DNA of 64,000 nt from Methanosarcina acetivorans C2A (lineage in GTDB: Archaea; Halobacteriota; Methanosarcinia; Methanosarcinales; Methanosarcinaceae): assembly GCF_000007345.1 (NCBI RefSeq), contig NC_003552.1, forward strand, positions 248,001-312,000, given 5' to 3'. Below are positions 25,912-34,856 of the stretch, in pieces. Both the position numbers and the translations under genes were made by a program. Each line of letters starts with the position of its first letter. Positions within the stretch are counted from its first letter, which is position 1. A model generated the notes under the pieces. The model searched no databases. It saw nothing but the letters and a program-made list of their open reading frames with translations, and was not told where the DNA came from.

Positions 25912-26729
25912 CTCCCCGAACTGTTTTTTGGACCTGTTTCCGTGTTCATTCTGCTGATCTCTTTTTTTCCAAAAATGCTATGAAGCTGGTCTAAACGTTC
26001 CTGATATTCCTCGGTAGAATAAGTCTCAATCAGCTCTTTGTATTCCTGAATTGTTTTTTCAGAAAGCCCTGTTATGATCCTGAGTTCTTCATCTTCGAAT
26101 CCCTCTTCAGTCAGCACCAGTATTCTTGCAAAATCCTTTACATAACGCATTATGGCTTCGCCACTATGTTGGGTCTTTCTCTCGATCTCAGTATATTCGT
26201 ACCCTTTAAGATATAGCTCCAGAATCCGTTTTTTGTGGCTTACTCCGGGACCTATATCCTTCCATTTTCCTCTGGTTGGAACCAGTTCTCCATTCTCTTC
26301 CAGCGCTTCTATATGTCGTGAAATTGTCTTTGTACTCTCTCCCAGAAGAATTGCGATGTCAGCCTGGGTGAGCAAAGCGCCCTGAGTGTGTGCTTCATTA
26401 CTTATGCGCATGATCCGTTTATCCAGCAGCTCTCGCTGGTTCTTAACTTTGCAGTCTTCAGGGTCGTAGATAGTGATAATGACAGAAACCAGATTCATCT
26501 CATTAACTGGTACGCCAGGAGGAACGTCTTTGGAAACTCCATGGAAGATAATCTGGCCTTCTTTGCGCTGACTGCTGAAATATAGGTCAATGTAAGACAT
26601 GAAGAGCTCAGACAGAGATCTGCAAACAGCACGAGGAAAGGAATAATCCTGCATCAGTTCATTGTAAAGTTGAGTCTGTAATTGGCGATTAAAAGTTGAG
26701 AGATATTCTTTTGGGATTTTCAAGACCAT
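25899..26729 (-). CDS. DUF1670 family protein (first of pair)
   Basis: This is a paralogue of the downstream gene with the same three HTH-like segments (LLTQADIAILLGESTKTISRH; RGKWKDIGPGVSHKKRILELYLKGYEYTEIERKTQHSGEAI; DEELRIITGLSEKTIQEY). It has an N-terminal region of about 80 residues (YNELMQDYSFPRAVCRSL) not obvious in textbook regulators. The frame extends to a TTG at 26744, but the ATG at 26729, just after ggtgg, is preferred (276 residues). Together with its partner it interrupts the two pilin gene sets and is read in the same direction as the secretion operon. Confidence 0.72.
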   Translation of the reverse strand: MVLKIPKEYLSTFNRQLQTQLYNELMQDYSFPRAVCRSLSELFMSYIDLYFSSQRKEGQIIFHGVSKDVPPGVPVNEMNLVSVIITIYDPEDCKVKNQRELLDKRIMRISNEAHTQGALLTQADIAILLGESTKTISRHIEALEENGELVPTRGKWKDIGPGVSHKKRILELYLKGYEYTEIERKTQHSGEAIMRYVKDFARILVLTEEGFEDEELRIITGLSEKTIQEYKELIETYSTEEYQERLDQLHSIFGKKEISRMNTETGPKNSSGRWRR

Positions 26730-27091
26730 TAGTGCCACCAACAATGTTTTGGTGACAAGAGTAGATAAACAATCGGTCAGAAGGGGGTATTTTATTTTAG
26801 TTTAAAATTCTAAATCAATGTTTTTCGTAAAATGAGTTTCGCATCATAACTGAGTTAGAAATGTAATAGCTGACACAATTGATAACTGTGTTATAGAATT
26901 TCAGGGAGAACCTGATGCAGGGTTTCAATCTTTCAATGTAGGAAAATCTGACAAGGGGCACTTTATGGCTCCCTCGAAAATGGACATGTGCAGCCCAAGG
27001 TTCCCTTTCTCTTCAGGTTTGGATGGCTGTAAGTAATTTCATTTAGGCTAATATCCTGTTGTTCGCAGCGGGCTTGCCAGCACAATTTTGA
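26730..27091. other. Intergenic, no gene seen
   Basis: About 360 bases between the DUF1670 pair and the end of the secretion operon. It should contain the promoter of the DUF1670 pair and the 3' end of the pilus operon. No hairpin, repeat or open frame of interest was found. Confidence 0.5.
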
Positions 27092-28009
27092 TTAAATCCC
27101 CGTTTCGACTTTTATCGCGGCTTTGTAGACGTTAACGTACAGGTCTTCATCTTCAGGGGAGAGAGAAAAGGTGACTGTGTAGGTGCCGTTGGTAAGGTTG
27201 TAATCAGTACCTTCCTGAAGATCGATCTCTCCGGCTGAATTTTCGAAATATCTTTCCCATGCTTCTTGGTTTTCCGTATAGACCGTGAGGTTGACCGAGG
27301 TTATGTTGAAAAATTGTTCTATCCCTGTAAGATCGAAAAGAGGGGTAAAATATTCGGATGTAAGCCTTATGTCCTCAATGCTGTTGCTCGCCATGACCCC
27401 GCGGTTCCCATCAAGAGTTACAGCCCTTACGGAAAGATTTACCGAACCTGTATCTCTTTCAAGAACCATTCCCGGGGATAATTTCATCATCGACCTGCCG
27501 TTTCTGGATACTATGAGAGCTCCGTTTTCATAGCAATAAGTCTCGTCCACGTAATGGGTGTTTGTCGGACTGTAAGTGACCGTACCTGTGTAAAAGAGAC
27601 TTGTTCCACTGTTATACTCGGTGGTTGCATTGTCGGTCGTAACAACTATCGAAAGCCCCGATATTTCATTGTTTACAGCAAGGGTACCGCCTGTTGTTGT
27701 GCCGCCTATGAAGGGAACGTCGTTTCCTCCTACCTGGATCGGGCTGTTCAGGACAATTCTTGCATCAGGATTTATTTCAAGTCCGGCAACAAGAATATCA
27801 ACATTAGATTTAAGTCTGGACATATCCTGCCAGACGTTGGACATGTGAGCGTATTCTGCGTCTTCTTTCCAGACAGGCACGTAATTTAGCTGAATTGTTG
27901 TCATCGCGGCAACTATTATTCCTAGCAGAAGGGCTGCGGCAACGGCGGAGGAAACTCCATATTCGGAACTGCAAAAAGAAGAGATTGATTCAAAGAACCT
28001 ATTTTTCAT
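27092..28009 (-). CDS. Pilin-like protein, YVPxWKxDAE family
   Basis: A 305-residue protein beginning MKNRFFESISSFCSSEYG, then a helix (VSSAVAAALLLGIIVAAMTTI), then NYVPVWKEDAEYAHMSNVWQDMSRLKS, the signature shared with the proteins at 18357 and 20090. The domain that follows is Gly/Thr-rich and includes CYENGALIVSRNGRSMMKLSP. A good aaggga Shine-Dalgarno precedes the ATG. It is the last gene of the operon that starts with the secretion ATPase at 33699, 20 bases after the preceding pilin. It is probably a minor pilin or pilus-associated adhesin exported through this machine; that is inference from context and N-terminus. Confidence 0.74.
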   Translation of the reverse strand: MKNRFFESISSFCSSEYGVSSAVAAALLLGIIVAAMTTIQLNYVPVWKEDAEYAHMSNVWQDMSRLKSNVDILVAGLEINPDARIVLNSPIQVGGNDVPFIGGTTTGGTLAVNNEISGLSIVVTTDNATTEYNSGTSLFYTGTVTYSPTNTHYVDETYCYENGALIVSRNGRSMMKLSPGMVLERDTGSVNLSVRAVTLDGNRGVMASNSIEDIRLTSEYFTPLFDLTGIEQFFNITSVNLTVYTENQEAWERYFENSAGEIDLQEGTDYNLTNGTYTVTFSLSPEDEDLYVNVYKAAIKVETGI

Positions 28010-28029
28010 CTTTTTCCCTTTCCTGCTTT

Positions 28030-29010
28030 TTAATTTACATACAATGCCATGTAGTCAACATGGAGATTTGTGGTGTTTGCACCGGCGTTTCCCGTAGCAA
28101 CTAGCTGGATCTTTAAGTTTTCGAGATCAGTGGTGTTGTTTATATATGAGGATAAGTCCGTGGAGTAAGCTGCAAATGAGGTATGTTCAGGGAGATTCTG
28201 TTGTTGCCAGGTTCCTGAGCTTTCGTCCCATAACTTCAATTTTATTTGTTCACAGGTGTTATTGTTTCCGCTGTAGACAAGCTTCAGGGTCACAGAAGTA
28301 ATATTATCCCTCCAGAGGGCAGTACTTAATCCAAAATTAAATTCTTCATATATGTTGTCGTTTTGACTTACAGGTGGATGGTAGCTGGTATATAACCCAT
28401 CGTTTTCTTCTTGGACATGGAGGAGGATTGCTGAACCTCCCTCGGAAGTGTCAACTGCTGAGCTTTGGGGTGTATACCAGCTGGAATCCTCACTTTCTTC
28501 GGTGGAAAGTCGAAGGTTCTGGAACACTTTTCTGGAAGGCTTATCTATCAGGTATACGTTTATATCATCTTCATCTTTTATGTCGACATTCCATTCGCTG
28601 TAGGTATTGATCTCTATTTTATCTCCCAGTTCCCAGCTGCTTTTATTCCCGATATTTGCATAAATCTGGGGCGAGGAATAAGTATATCGGTTTCCATTGA
28701 TGTTTATTACAATTTCAAGGGCTTCGGTCTCGATAAATTCTCCCCCGTTGTGTTCTATGTAGATTGTATTTATCCGAGAATCTGTCCATTCTTTCACATG
28801 GGTGCGGGGTACGTCGGCAGCTCCGTCATAAGAAAATATGAAAACTGCAATTGAACTTATAAGGATTACTGCAATTGTTGTCATAAGAACCTCTCCTACA
28901 ACATCTGAAACCGCAGAGCAGTCTTTCATGAATTCTTTTATATTCGGCAAAACCGATTCCTCTCTTGAACTTTTTTTCTCTAAACCAGGTCTTTCAGAAT
29001 CAACGGTCAT
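28030..29010 (-). CDS. Archaeal type IV pilin (intact copy)
   Basis: A 326-residue protein whose N-terminal leader ends EFMKDCSA before the helix VSDVVGEVLMTTIAVILISSIAVFIF (about 33-58). Next come the shared pilin domain (EWTDSRINTIYIEHNGGEF, IVININGNRYTYSS, SWELGDKIEINTYSEWNV), a Ser-rich linker, and a C-terminal beta domain (TSVTLKLVYSGNNN, YSTDLSSYINNTTDLENLKIQLVA) as in the pilin at 21064. It lies downstream of a broken paralogue with the same architecture and may have taken over its role. No Shine-Dalgarno is obvious at the chosen ATG; an internal ATG at MKDCSA is an alternative start. Confidence 0.76.
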   Translation of the reverse strand: MTVDSERPGLEKKSSREESVLPNIKEFMKDCSAVSDVVGEVLMTTIAVILISSIAVFIFSYDGAADVPRTHVKEWTDSRINTIYIEHNGGEFIETEALEIVININGNRYTYSSPQIYANIGNKSSWELGDKIEINTYSEWNVDIKDEDDINVYLIDKPSRKVFQNLRLSTEESEDSSWYTPQSSAVDTSEGGSAILLHVQEENDGLYTSYHPPVSQNDNIYEEFNFGLSTALWRDNITSVTLKLVYSGNNNTCEQIKLKLWDESSGTWQQQNLPEHTSFAAYSTDLSSYINNTTDLENLKIQLVATGNAGANTTNLHVDYMALYVN

Positions 29011-29043
29011 TTTTTTAAAAAGTCATTCTATTCATATAGGTAT

Positions 29044-30014
29044 CTAGTCTATATATATTCTTTGATTACTATTGGTTATACAAACTTCAATTCTTATTTT
29101 AAAATTTGAAAGTTTTTCGGCATCGTGGATGTAATTGGTGATATCATAGTATTCGACATCAAAATCATCGGTTTCTTTCGGCAAATTTGTGATATAACCC
29201 CATCGATCGGGCTCGTTACTATCATAGATTTTTATTTTAATCTCTTTAGTAGCGCTATCTTTTGAGTAATATACAATTTTTAAAGTAACATTTGAAAAAA
29301 TATATCCCGGATACAATCTGTATTCTAAAGGACTGGTTTTGAAATCAAATTCTTGATATTCACTTGAATTTATTTCATCTTCTGAAGGGTGATAAGTGGT
29401 CAATTTCTATCCATTAGATCTGTATGCGGGTCCTGTACATCATCAGTTTTAGTGCTATCCACATATTTGACCTGTTCGAGGTCTCCATAGCCTCCTGAAG
29501 TATCAAGTATGTCTCCTTGTGGAGCAATTCATATTTTTAAAAGAGGTTTCCTTTCATAATTTGTCTTGAGCCTGGCCACCTGAATCGGCTTCTGTGAAGG
29601 GATGTCTATCAGAAACAATTCTACCTCATCATCATTTTTGATGTCGAGATTCCACTCCCTTCTCGCATCTATTGTCAGGACGTCCCCAAGTTCCCAGACG
29701 CTTTTGTTCCCCAGACATTCGTAAATGTCTTCCGATGGATACACATACTTTTCTCCGTTGACATTAAGTACGATCTCACATTTTTCCGTGTCAAGGAATT
29801 CCCCTCCGCTATGTTTCAGATAAATTGTATCCGCGGATTTGTTTATCCACTCCTGCAGTCTTGTATGAGGGATATCGTCAGGTCCGTCCAGGGAAAAAAT
29901 GGATATGCTGAGGATGCTGAGCATGATAATTACTACACTTGTAAGAAGTACAACGCCCGTTACTTCTGAAACTGCAGCCTCTTTTGTGGTGTCTGTTCCG
30001 GGAGTTTCTTGCAT
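29044..30014 (-). pseudogene. Type IV pilin gene broken by TGA and a frameshift
   Basis: The 161-codon 5' part (from 30014) has a normal pilin helix (AAVSEVTGVVLLTSVVIIMLS) and pilin domain (YLKHSGGEF, VWELGDVLTIDARREWNL). It ends at an in-frame TGA at 29529-29531. Beyond it the same frame continues with 41 sensible codons (IAPQGDILDTSGGYGD) that match the linker of the intact neighbour, then meets a TGA at 29400-29402. The C-terminal beta domain (TTYHPSEDE, SNVTLKIVYYSKDS, YYDITNYIHDAEKLSNFKIRIE) lies in another frame, entered near the aaattg at about 29401-29406. One stop and one single-base shift would restore a product of about 320 residues. TGA is not the pyrrolysine codon. Confidence 0.8.
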
Positions 30015-30023
30015 AAAAACATC

Positions 30024-32012
30024 TTAAACGAACATCGTAAAGACTGCATAGGCAATTATCATCATGCTGACGCTGTATTTCAGGCCCATATATACCGAAC
30101 CCTGACCCATCTTCCCGGCAATGAGCCCGGAGGTAAAAGCCTGAACAAGGGCTGAGTGGTACATGAGCATAGAATACTCATCTATGTTGAAATAACCGTT
30201 TCCGATTCCTCCGTATCCCATTCCCTGAGAAGAATTTTTAAATGAGGCACTTTCAGGGAAAAAGTATACGGCCAATATATAAACTATGAAAAGGAAGACA
30301 AAGAAGGCAACGTAGATGGTGACGACGTAAACAACCATCTCCGAAGAACGTTCTTCTTTCAACCTTTCTTCGCTCTTTACCTGTTCTGCGGTAATAGAAA
30401 GCACATTTTTGATGTCGCTTGTGGACTCGTTTGCTTTTATGAGAGTATGGAGAACCCGGCTGGATGTTGCGGTCCTTATGTTGTTTTCCAGTTTCATAAG
30501 GGCTCTTGAAGTTGAATTTCCCCATGAGAGGTCTTCTTTTAGCTTTTTGAGTTCTTTACTGAGGATTCCCATCTTGGATTCTGCCATTATTTTTAAGGAA
30601 TTAGAGAGCAGAATCCCTGAATCGTTCATGCTTGACAGGTTTCTCAGCAGGTCAGGCATTCTTTCATCAATCTTTCGCATCCTCCATGCCCTTATTTCGT
30701 AAAATATAATGAAGGGGATGAGTGCGATTACGGTGAAAATGACCAGGTAATCGTCAATAGAGCTTATTAACTGGACACTGCTGTCACTGATATGGGCAAA
30801 GTTAAGGTTCCAGTGGAAACTATAATTAAGGCTTTCTTTAAGAGTTTTCGGAAGGTGGATAAGATAATAAAGCCCGAGAGGGACTCCGAAAAAGAAGGTA
30901 TATCTGGGTTCGTCGCGGATAGTTTTGTACGGGTTAAAAACCAGGTCTCTCATATTGTAAAGCTGCCTGTACAGTTTTAACTTTTTGTTCCTCTTCTCCT
31001 CCTCTTCTGCACTGAGCTTGGAGCTGAGTTCCGGGATATCGTAAAGGTTTATGGGGTACCTGGGAACCCTGCTCTTTTCCGGACTCATGGAGAGTTCTCC
31101 TACTGTATCGAGAAGCACGATAAAGAGCAGGGTTGCAAGGGGTATTATAACATAAATCAGCATGTAAAGGATCTGGGCTGAAGCCGGCTTGAGAAACTGC
31201 AGCACTACAAGGGTTGTCATTATGAATAACGGACCTGCAACAAAGGCAGTTACATAAACTTCTGCAAGGACGTCCAGCCTCTTTAACAGGTTGCGGTTTG
31301 CAAGATCCGCCATCTCCTGGTACTGCTCGGATTTATTTTTCATGTACTCGGTTATGGTCCCACCGCTTGAAACAAGGATCAGGCCGTCAACAAAATCCTT
31401 GAAACGTTCCGAAGGGGTGCGTTCCTTTGCTTCTTTAAGGGCCGTTATAAAGTCCTTTCCCAGATAGTCCATATCCCGCACAATATAGGAGATTTCTTCC
31501 GCGCTTGTGCCAAAGATATGGGTATAACTGCTAAGAGACCTGAATACATCATAAATTGACATGCCTCCCTTGGTCAGGGCATACATGTAAGTTACCGCTG
31601 GCAGCATGGACTTATCTATACAGGCGTTCCGGATATCTGCCTGGAAATAAGGGTAGATGTATATCATCCCAAAGACGACAAGAAAACTTATAATGAATAA
31701 CAAAAGGGCGACTAATATCGCAAGCAAATAAAGGTATTCTTCTGCAAAACATGCCCTTGTGGAATCCACAAAAAGGCTGAGGCGGGAGATCGGGTCTCCG
31801 AAAGTCTTAAGTCCTAGCCATAATCCGAAGATCCCTCCTATTATACCTGCGAAGAGTGAGTACATGAAGGCTGATGCCAGGTACTGATCCACTGACTTTG
31901 GAATATGGGAGTGGCGTATCTTTATTTTGATCTCCTTGAAACTTTCTTTATTTTTATAAAAAAAGTCTCCAAAAGCTCTGTATGCCAGTTCGTCCACGGA
32001 AGTGTAAGTCAT
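30024..32012 (-). CDS. Pilus assembly platform protein (TadC/FlaJ-like, two T2SSF domains)
   Basis: The polytopic membrane platform on which the secretion ATPase acts. The 662-residue protein holds two T2SSF-type units. The first runs from helices at about 48-70 and 108-140 through the cytoplasmic EEISYIVRDMDYLGKDFITALKEAKERTPSERFKDFVDGLI to helices at about 255-300. The second starts with helices near 370 and 425, then MPDLLRNLSSMNDSGILLSNSLKIMAES, then three helices at the C-terminus (about 555-660). Duplicated T2SSF domains are the usual archaeal arrangement. It starts 10 bases after the ATPase stop with a gggag Shine-Dalgarno and is followed 9 bases later by the broken pilin. Confidence 0.88.
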   Translation of the reverse strand: MTYTSVDELAYRAFGDFFYKNKESFKEIKIKIRHSHIPKSVDQYLASAFMYSLFAGIIGGIFGLWLGLKTFGDPISRLSLFVDSTRACFAEEYLYLLAILVALLLFIISFLVVFGMIYIYPYFQADIRNACIDKSMLPAVTYMYALTKGGMSIYDVFRSLSSYTHIFGTSAEEISYIVRDMDYLGKDFITALKEAKERTPSERFKDFVDGLILVSSGGTITEYMKNKSEQYQEMADLANRNLLKRLDVLAEVYVTAFVAGPLFIMTTLVVLQFLKPASAQILYMLIYVIIPLATLLFIVLLDTVGELSMSPEKSRVPRYPINLYDIPELSSKLSAEEEEKRNKKLKLYRQLYNMRDLVFNPYKTIRDEPRYTFFFGVPLGLYYLIHLPKTLKESLNYSFHWNLNFAHISDSSVQLISSIDDYLVIFTVIALIPFIIFYEIRAWRMRKIDERMPDLLRNLSSMNDSGILLSNSLKIMAESKMGILSKELKKLKEDLSWGNSTSRALMKLENNIRTATSSRVLHTLIKANESTSDIKNVLSITAEQVKSEERLKEERSSEMVVYVVTIYVAFFVFLFIVYILAVYFFPESASFKNSSQGMGYGGIGNGYFNIDEYSMLMYHSALVQAFTSGLIAGKMGQGSVYMGLKYSVSMMIIAYAVFTMFV

Positions 32013-32022
32013 GCTCTCCCTC

Positions 32023-33699
32023 TTACGCGACCATGTCCTGTATCATAGTTTGCAGGGTATCGTTTTCTATAGATTCCAGAACCATTTTCGGATAACTCTG
32101 ATATGTCTGCACTACAAGAGATACCTGGATGTAGCTCCTCATATTCTTCTCATAGAGGTAAGTGAGGATCTTTCTCCGATTCTCGATTTCACTTCTCAAC
32201 TGGACTGTATCCCATCCTCTGACGTGCATGATCTCCTGCATGAGATAGGAGTCCCCAACTTTCAGGAAACTGTCTTTAAAAGGCTCCCAGTTGAAAAGCT
32301 CGTTTATGCCAAGGTCTTCGGTTTCAGGGTCAACGTTAAGGACTTCCACAAGGCTCCTTGTCCTCCTTACCCTTTTCTCTTCGATGTACACCTGTTCCTG
32401 AATACAGAGTACGTCAAGAGACTGCAGCATAAGCTTAGGTACATTTATGGGTTCGTGGGTAAGCCTGTTTATAACGGTCTGCATATCTCCTGCATGCATT
32501 GTCGAGCTTGTTGCATGTCCTGTTGACATTGCCTGGAAAAGCATAAGAGCTTCACTGCCTCTGACTTCACCTACAATGATGAAATCAGGACGCTGTCTCA
32601 GGGCTGCCCTTAAAAGGTCGAACATGGAAACTTCCCCGGTAGCGTCCGAGGCAAAGCTTTCTCTTGCAATACCCGAGACCCAGTTGTTGTGGTAGAGTAA
32701 GAGTTCCCTTGTATCTTCTATAGAGACTATCTTGGCTGTGGAAGGCATGAAAAGGGACGTTGCGTTAAGCATTGAGGTTTTTCCTGAAGCCGTCCCTCCT
32801 GCAAAAAGCATATTGTAGCCGTTTTCAATGACCAGCCAGAGGTATACCAGCATTTCCATATCGCACGTCTTAAAACCTAGCAGGTCGATAGGCGTTATCG
32901 GGTCTTTTCTGAACTTACGGATGGTAAACGAACTGCCGCGAGGAGTGATTTCTCTCCCTAACATAGCCTGAAGCCTTGACCCGTCCTGGATTGTCGCATC
33001 AACGATTGGCTGGCTGACAGAGATATGTTTGTTATTCAGCTGGCACATCTTGATTACGAGGGAGTCGAGTTCTTCCTCTTCAAAAGAAATATTACTTTCA
33101 ATGTTGAGATACCTCGTATGATAAATATAGAGCGGAATTCCGACACCATCGCATGATATGTCTTCAATATAAGGATCATAAAGAAGAGGATTGATTTTTT
33201 CATAACCAAGCAGGTTCCTTCTGAGGTAATACATTATCCTGTGAATGGCTGAGGACGAAGCTTCAGCTTTGTAACGTTCAAGAAGTAAAAGGGTTTTGTC
33301 CACAAGGAGCGCGTCTTTTTCTATTTTAGATGTTGTGGAGTTCAAAATCAGGATGTCCTGAAAATCCTCATAAATTCTTTCAAGCAACTCCTTCTCAAAT
33401 TTTGTAAGGGCAGGTTCAATAAGCTTGTAGTACCTTGTTCTGCGATCTTCGAGGATGGACACAAGAGCATAAGGCTCCTGGAGCCAGTACCTTTCTATTT
33501 CCTTCATTCCTTCAGGTACTTCAAACTCTACAAGCGGTCCATATTCTTCCCGGTCGTATGGCGGCATACTTCTCAAAGGCTTATCAAAATAACTTTTAGC
33601 CCTTTTCAGAATATCTGAAATGGAGTTATTATCGCCTGTTTTCCCGAATAACCCCGAAATAAAACTTTTCTTTTCCGAGATTTCTGTTACTTCATCCAT
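32023..33699 (-). CDS. Type II/IV secretion ATPase (PilB/TadA/FlaI superfamily)
   Basis: The motor that powers pilus assembly at the cytoplasmic face. The 558-residue protein has an N-terminal region (about 50-200) with DPYIEDISCDGVGIPLYIYH, typical of archaeal secretion ATPases, then the catalytic domain. Walker A is GGTASGKT at about 301-308, followed by the Asp box VSIEDTREL, Walker B-like DFIIVGEVRGSEA and the His box STMHAGDM. A gaagg Shine-Dalgarno precedes the ATG. It heads the minus-strand operon running through the platform protein and three pilin-type genes. The TA-rich region at 33750-33800 probably holds its promoter. Archaellum motor FlaI is excluded by the lack of any archaellum gene nearby, though not by sequence alone. 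Confidence 0.92.
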   Translation of the reverse strand: MDEVTEISEKKSFISGLFGKTGDNNSISDILKRAKSYFDKPLRSMPPYDREEYGPLVEFEVPEGMKEIERYWLQEPYALVSILEDRRTRYYKLIEPALTKFEKELLERIYEDFQDILILNSTTSKIEKDALLVDKTLLLLERYKAEASSSAIHRIMYYLRRNLLGYEKINPLLYDPYIEDISCDGVGIPLYIYHTRYLNIESNISFEEEELDSLVIKMCQLNNKHISVSQPIVDATIQDGSRLQAMLGREITPRGSSFTIRKFRKDPITPIDLLGFKTCDMEMLVYLWLVIENGYNMLFAGGTASGKTSMLNATSLFMPSTAKIVSIEDTRELLLYHNNWVSGIARESFASDATGEVSMFDLLRAALRQRPDFIIVGEVRGSEALMLFQAMSTGHATSSTMHAGDMQTVINRLTHEPINVPKLMLQSLDVLCIQEQVYIEEKRVRRTRSLVEVLNVDPETEDLGINELFNWEPFKDSFLKVGDSYLMQEIMHVRGWDTVQLRSEIENRRKILTYLYEKNMRSYIQVSLVVQTYQSYPKMVLESIENDTLQTMIQDMVA

Positions 33700-34242
33700 A
33701 CTCTCGCCTTCAGATTTCTCCTTAAGCTATATACGTCCCAACATCTTATAAAATATTTCTATAATATATCGATATATTAATAAATTTTAATAAATAGTTT
33801 TTCTCGAAAAAACCTTTTATCTTTCTTTTTAAGCCTTTTTTTCACTTGATCAGATTATTGATGTATAAATTTAATTATAATGTAGACACTCATTTTTCTT
33901 CTAATGATTGCTGGCTTTAATTTAAATGAAGCTTTTGGAAGAAATTTAAAAATCATATGCTGTTTTTAAAAATCATATGTTGTTATCGCTGTTCTTAGAG
34001 CCATTATTAACGCCCGTGAATAATTCAAAACTGAACCATACAGGCCGGTAAAACATGATATCAACAAATAAGGACGTAATAATTCTTTCAATGGCAAAAA
34101 ATTCGAGACAGGATCTGGTGAGGGAGTTTTTCCTTCTTTTATATAGCTCCCAGTTTTTAAACCGGCCCTTAAACTGAACCTAAATAAACCGGTCTTTAAG
34201 TTGGGCCTTAATAATCCGTTACTCAATTTTATTCTCAAAACC
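33700..34242. other. AT-rich intergenic, upstream of pilus operon
   Basis: 543 bases between the secretion ATPase start and the RecA-like gene. A very TA-rich block (about 33750-33800, containing ataatatatcgatatatta) is the likely promoter of the pilus operon. The stretch 34140-34240 has three repeats of an 'aaaccgg(t/c)c(c/t)tta' type. An open frame on the minus strand covering the latter gives a low-complexity peptide and was not called. Confidence 0.5.
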
Positions 34243-34728
34243 TTACCTGTCTCTTATCCCTGAAGGAGTAAGTTCAAAGAAGAGCTTTTTGTCGGGAAGT
34301 TCCATCCCCCTCATTTTTGTAATAGAAAGCACATGTAATATTTTTCCGTTTGCGGCATCTTCCTCAAGTTTCAGCTCTATTTTTCCGAGTACGATATAAT
34401 CTGCAAAACCCTGATGATGTTGGTGGGCACGGCCGTCCATGAAATAAAGTGAAGTGCAACCATATTTTGCCAGGATACTGTAAATAGCGTCAAATTTGTT
34501 GAGGGCTTCCCCCTCCGCACAATTTCGTATTCTGGTAAGAGCTCCAGGGCTGTCCAGAACGACAACGTCGACATTTTCAGTCGGATCTCTTACTGTCCCA
34601 ACTTTGTCTTTTTCGACTACTTCAAGCCCTTTTCCCAGGCGGCAAGAGGAAAGTGTTTTCTGAATCCTGTTCCGAAATACGTCTTCTACCGTGAGCAGCC
34701 CGGAATTAATAATAGGTTCCAGGTCCAT
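34243..34728 (-). CDS. RecA/KaiC-like protein without a P-loop
   Basis: The 161-residue product resembles the C-terminal half of RAD55/KaiC-type RecA-superfamily ATPases: a Walker B-like strand VDVVVLDSPGALTRI (about 53-67), the segment GFADYIVLGKIELKLEE, and the late motif LSITKMRGMELPDKKLFFELTPSGI, which in that family follows a K-x-R-G pattern. There is no Walker A, and the 120 bases upstream have no room for one, so the gene is N-terminally truncated or a P-loop-less derivative. It lies upstream of and parallel to the pilus operon but 540 bases away. Another family with a similar fold cannot be excluded. Confidence 0.6.
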   Translation of the reverse strand: MDLEPIINSGLLTVEDVFRNRIQKTLSSCRLGKGLEVVEKDKVGTVRDPTENVDVVVLDSPGALTRIRNCAEGEALNKFDAIYSILAKYGCTSLYFMDGRAHQHHQGFADYIVLGKIELKLEEDAANGKILHVLSITKMRGMELPDKKLFFELTPSGIRDR

Positions 34729-34734
34729 TCTTCA

Positions 34735-34856
34735 GATCTAGTTTTCAGGATTCAGGATACAGATAGTTTTCAGGATACGGGGTACTTCCATAATACAGGT
34801 ATTTTCAGGATTCAGAATGAAGGTATTTTTCGAATTCACAATACAAATTTTTCAGG
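34735..34856. repeat. Degenerate 'ttttcaggattcag' repeats
   Basis: The gap between the RecA-like gene and the cysteine desulfurase gene is nearly filled by five imperfect copies of ttttcagga(t/a)(t/a)c at 20-30 base intervals. Confidence 0.65.

Noticed and set aside
29529-29531. In-frame TGA of the broken pilin as a pyrrolysine or selenocysteine codon
   Set aside because: Pyrrolysine uses TAG. I know of no selenocysteine machinery in Methanosarcina, and the frame is also shifted further on.
32023-33699. Archaellum motor (FlaI) as the identity of the secretion ATPase
   Set aside because: No archaellum genes are nearby, while several pilin genes follow in the same operon.
33966-34238. 90-codon minus-strand frame near the pilus operon
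   Set aside because: The peptide arises from short 'aaaccgg' type repeats and lacks a ribosome site.
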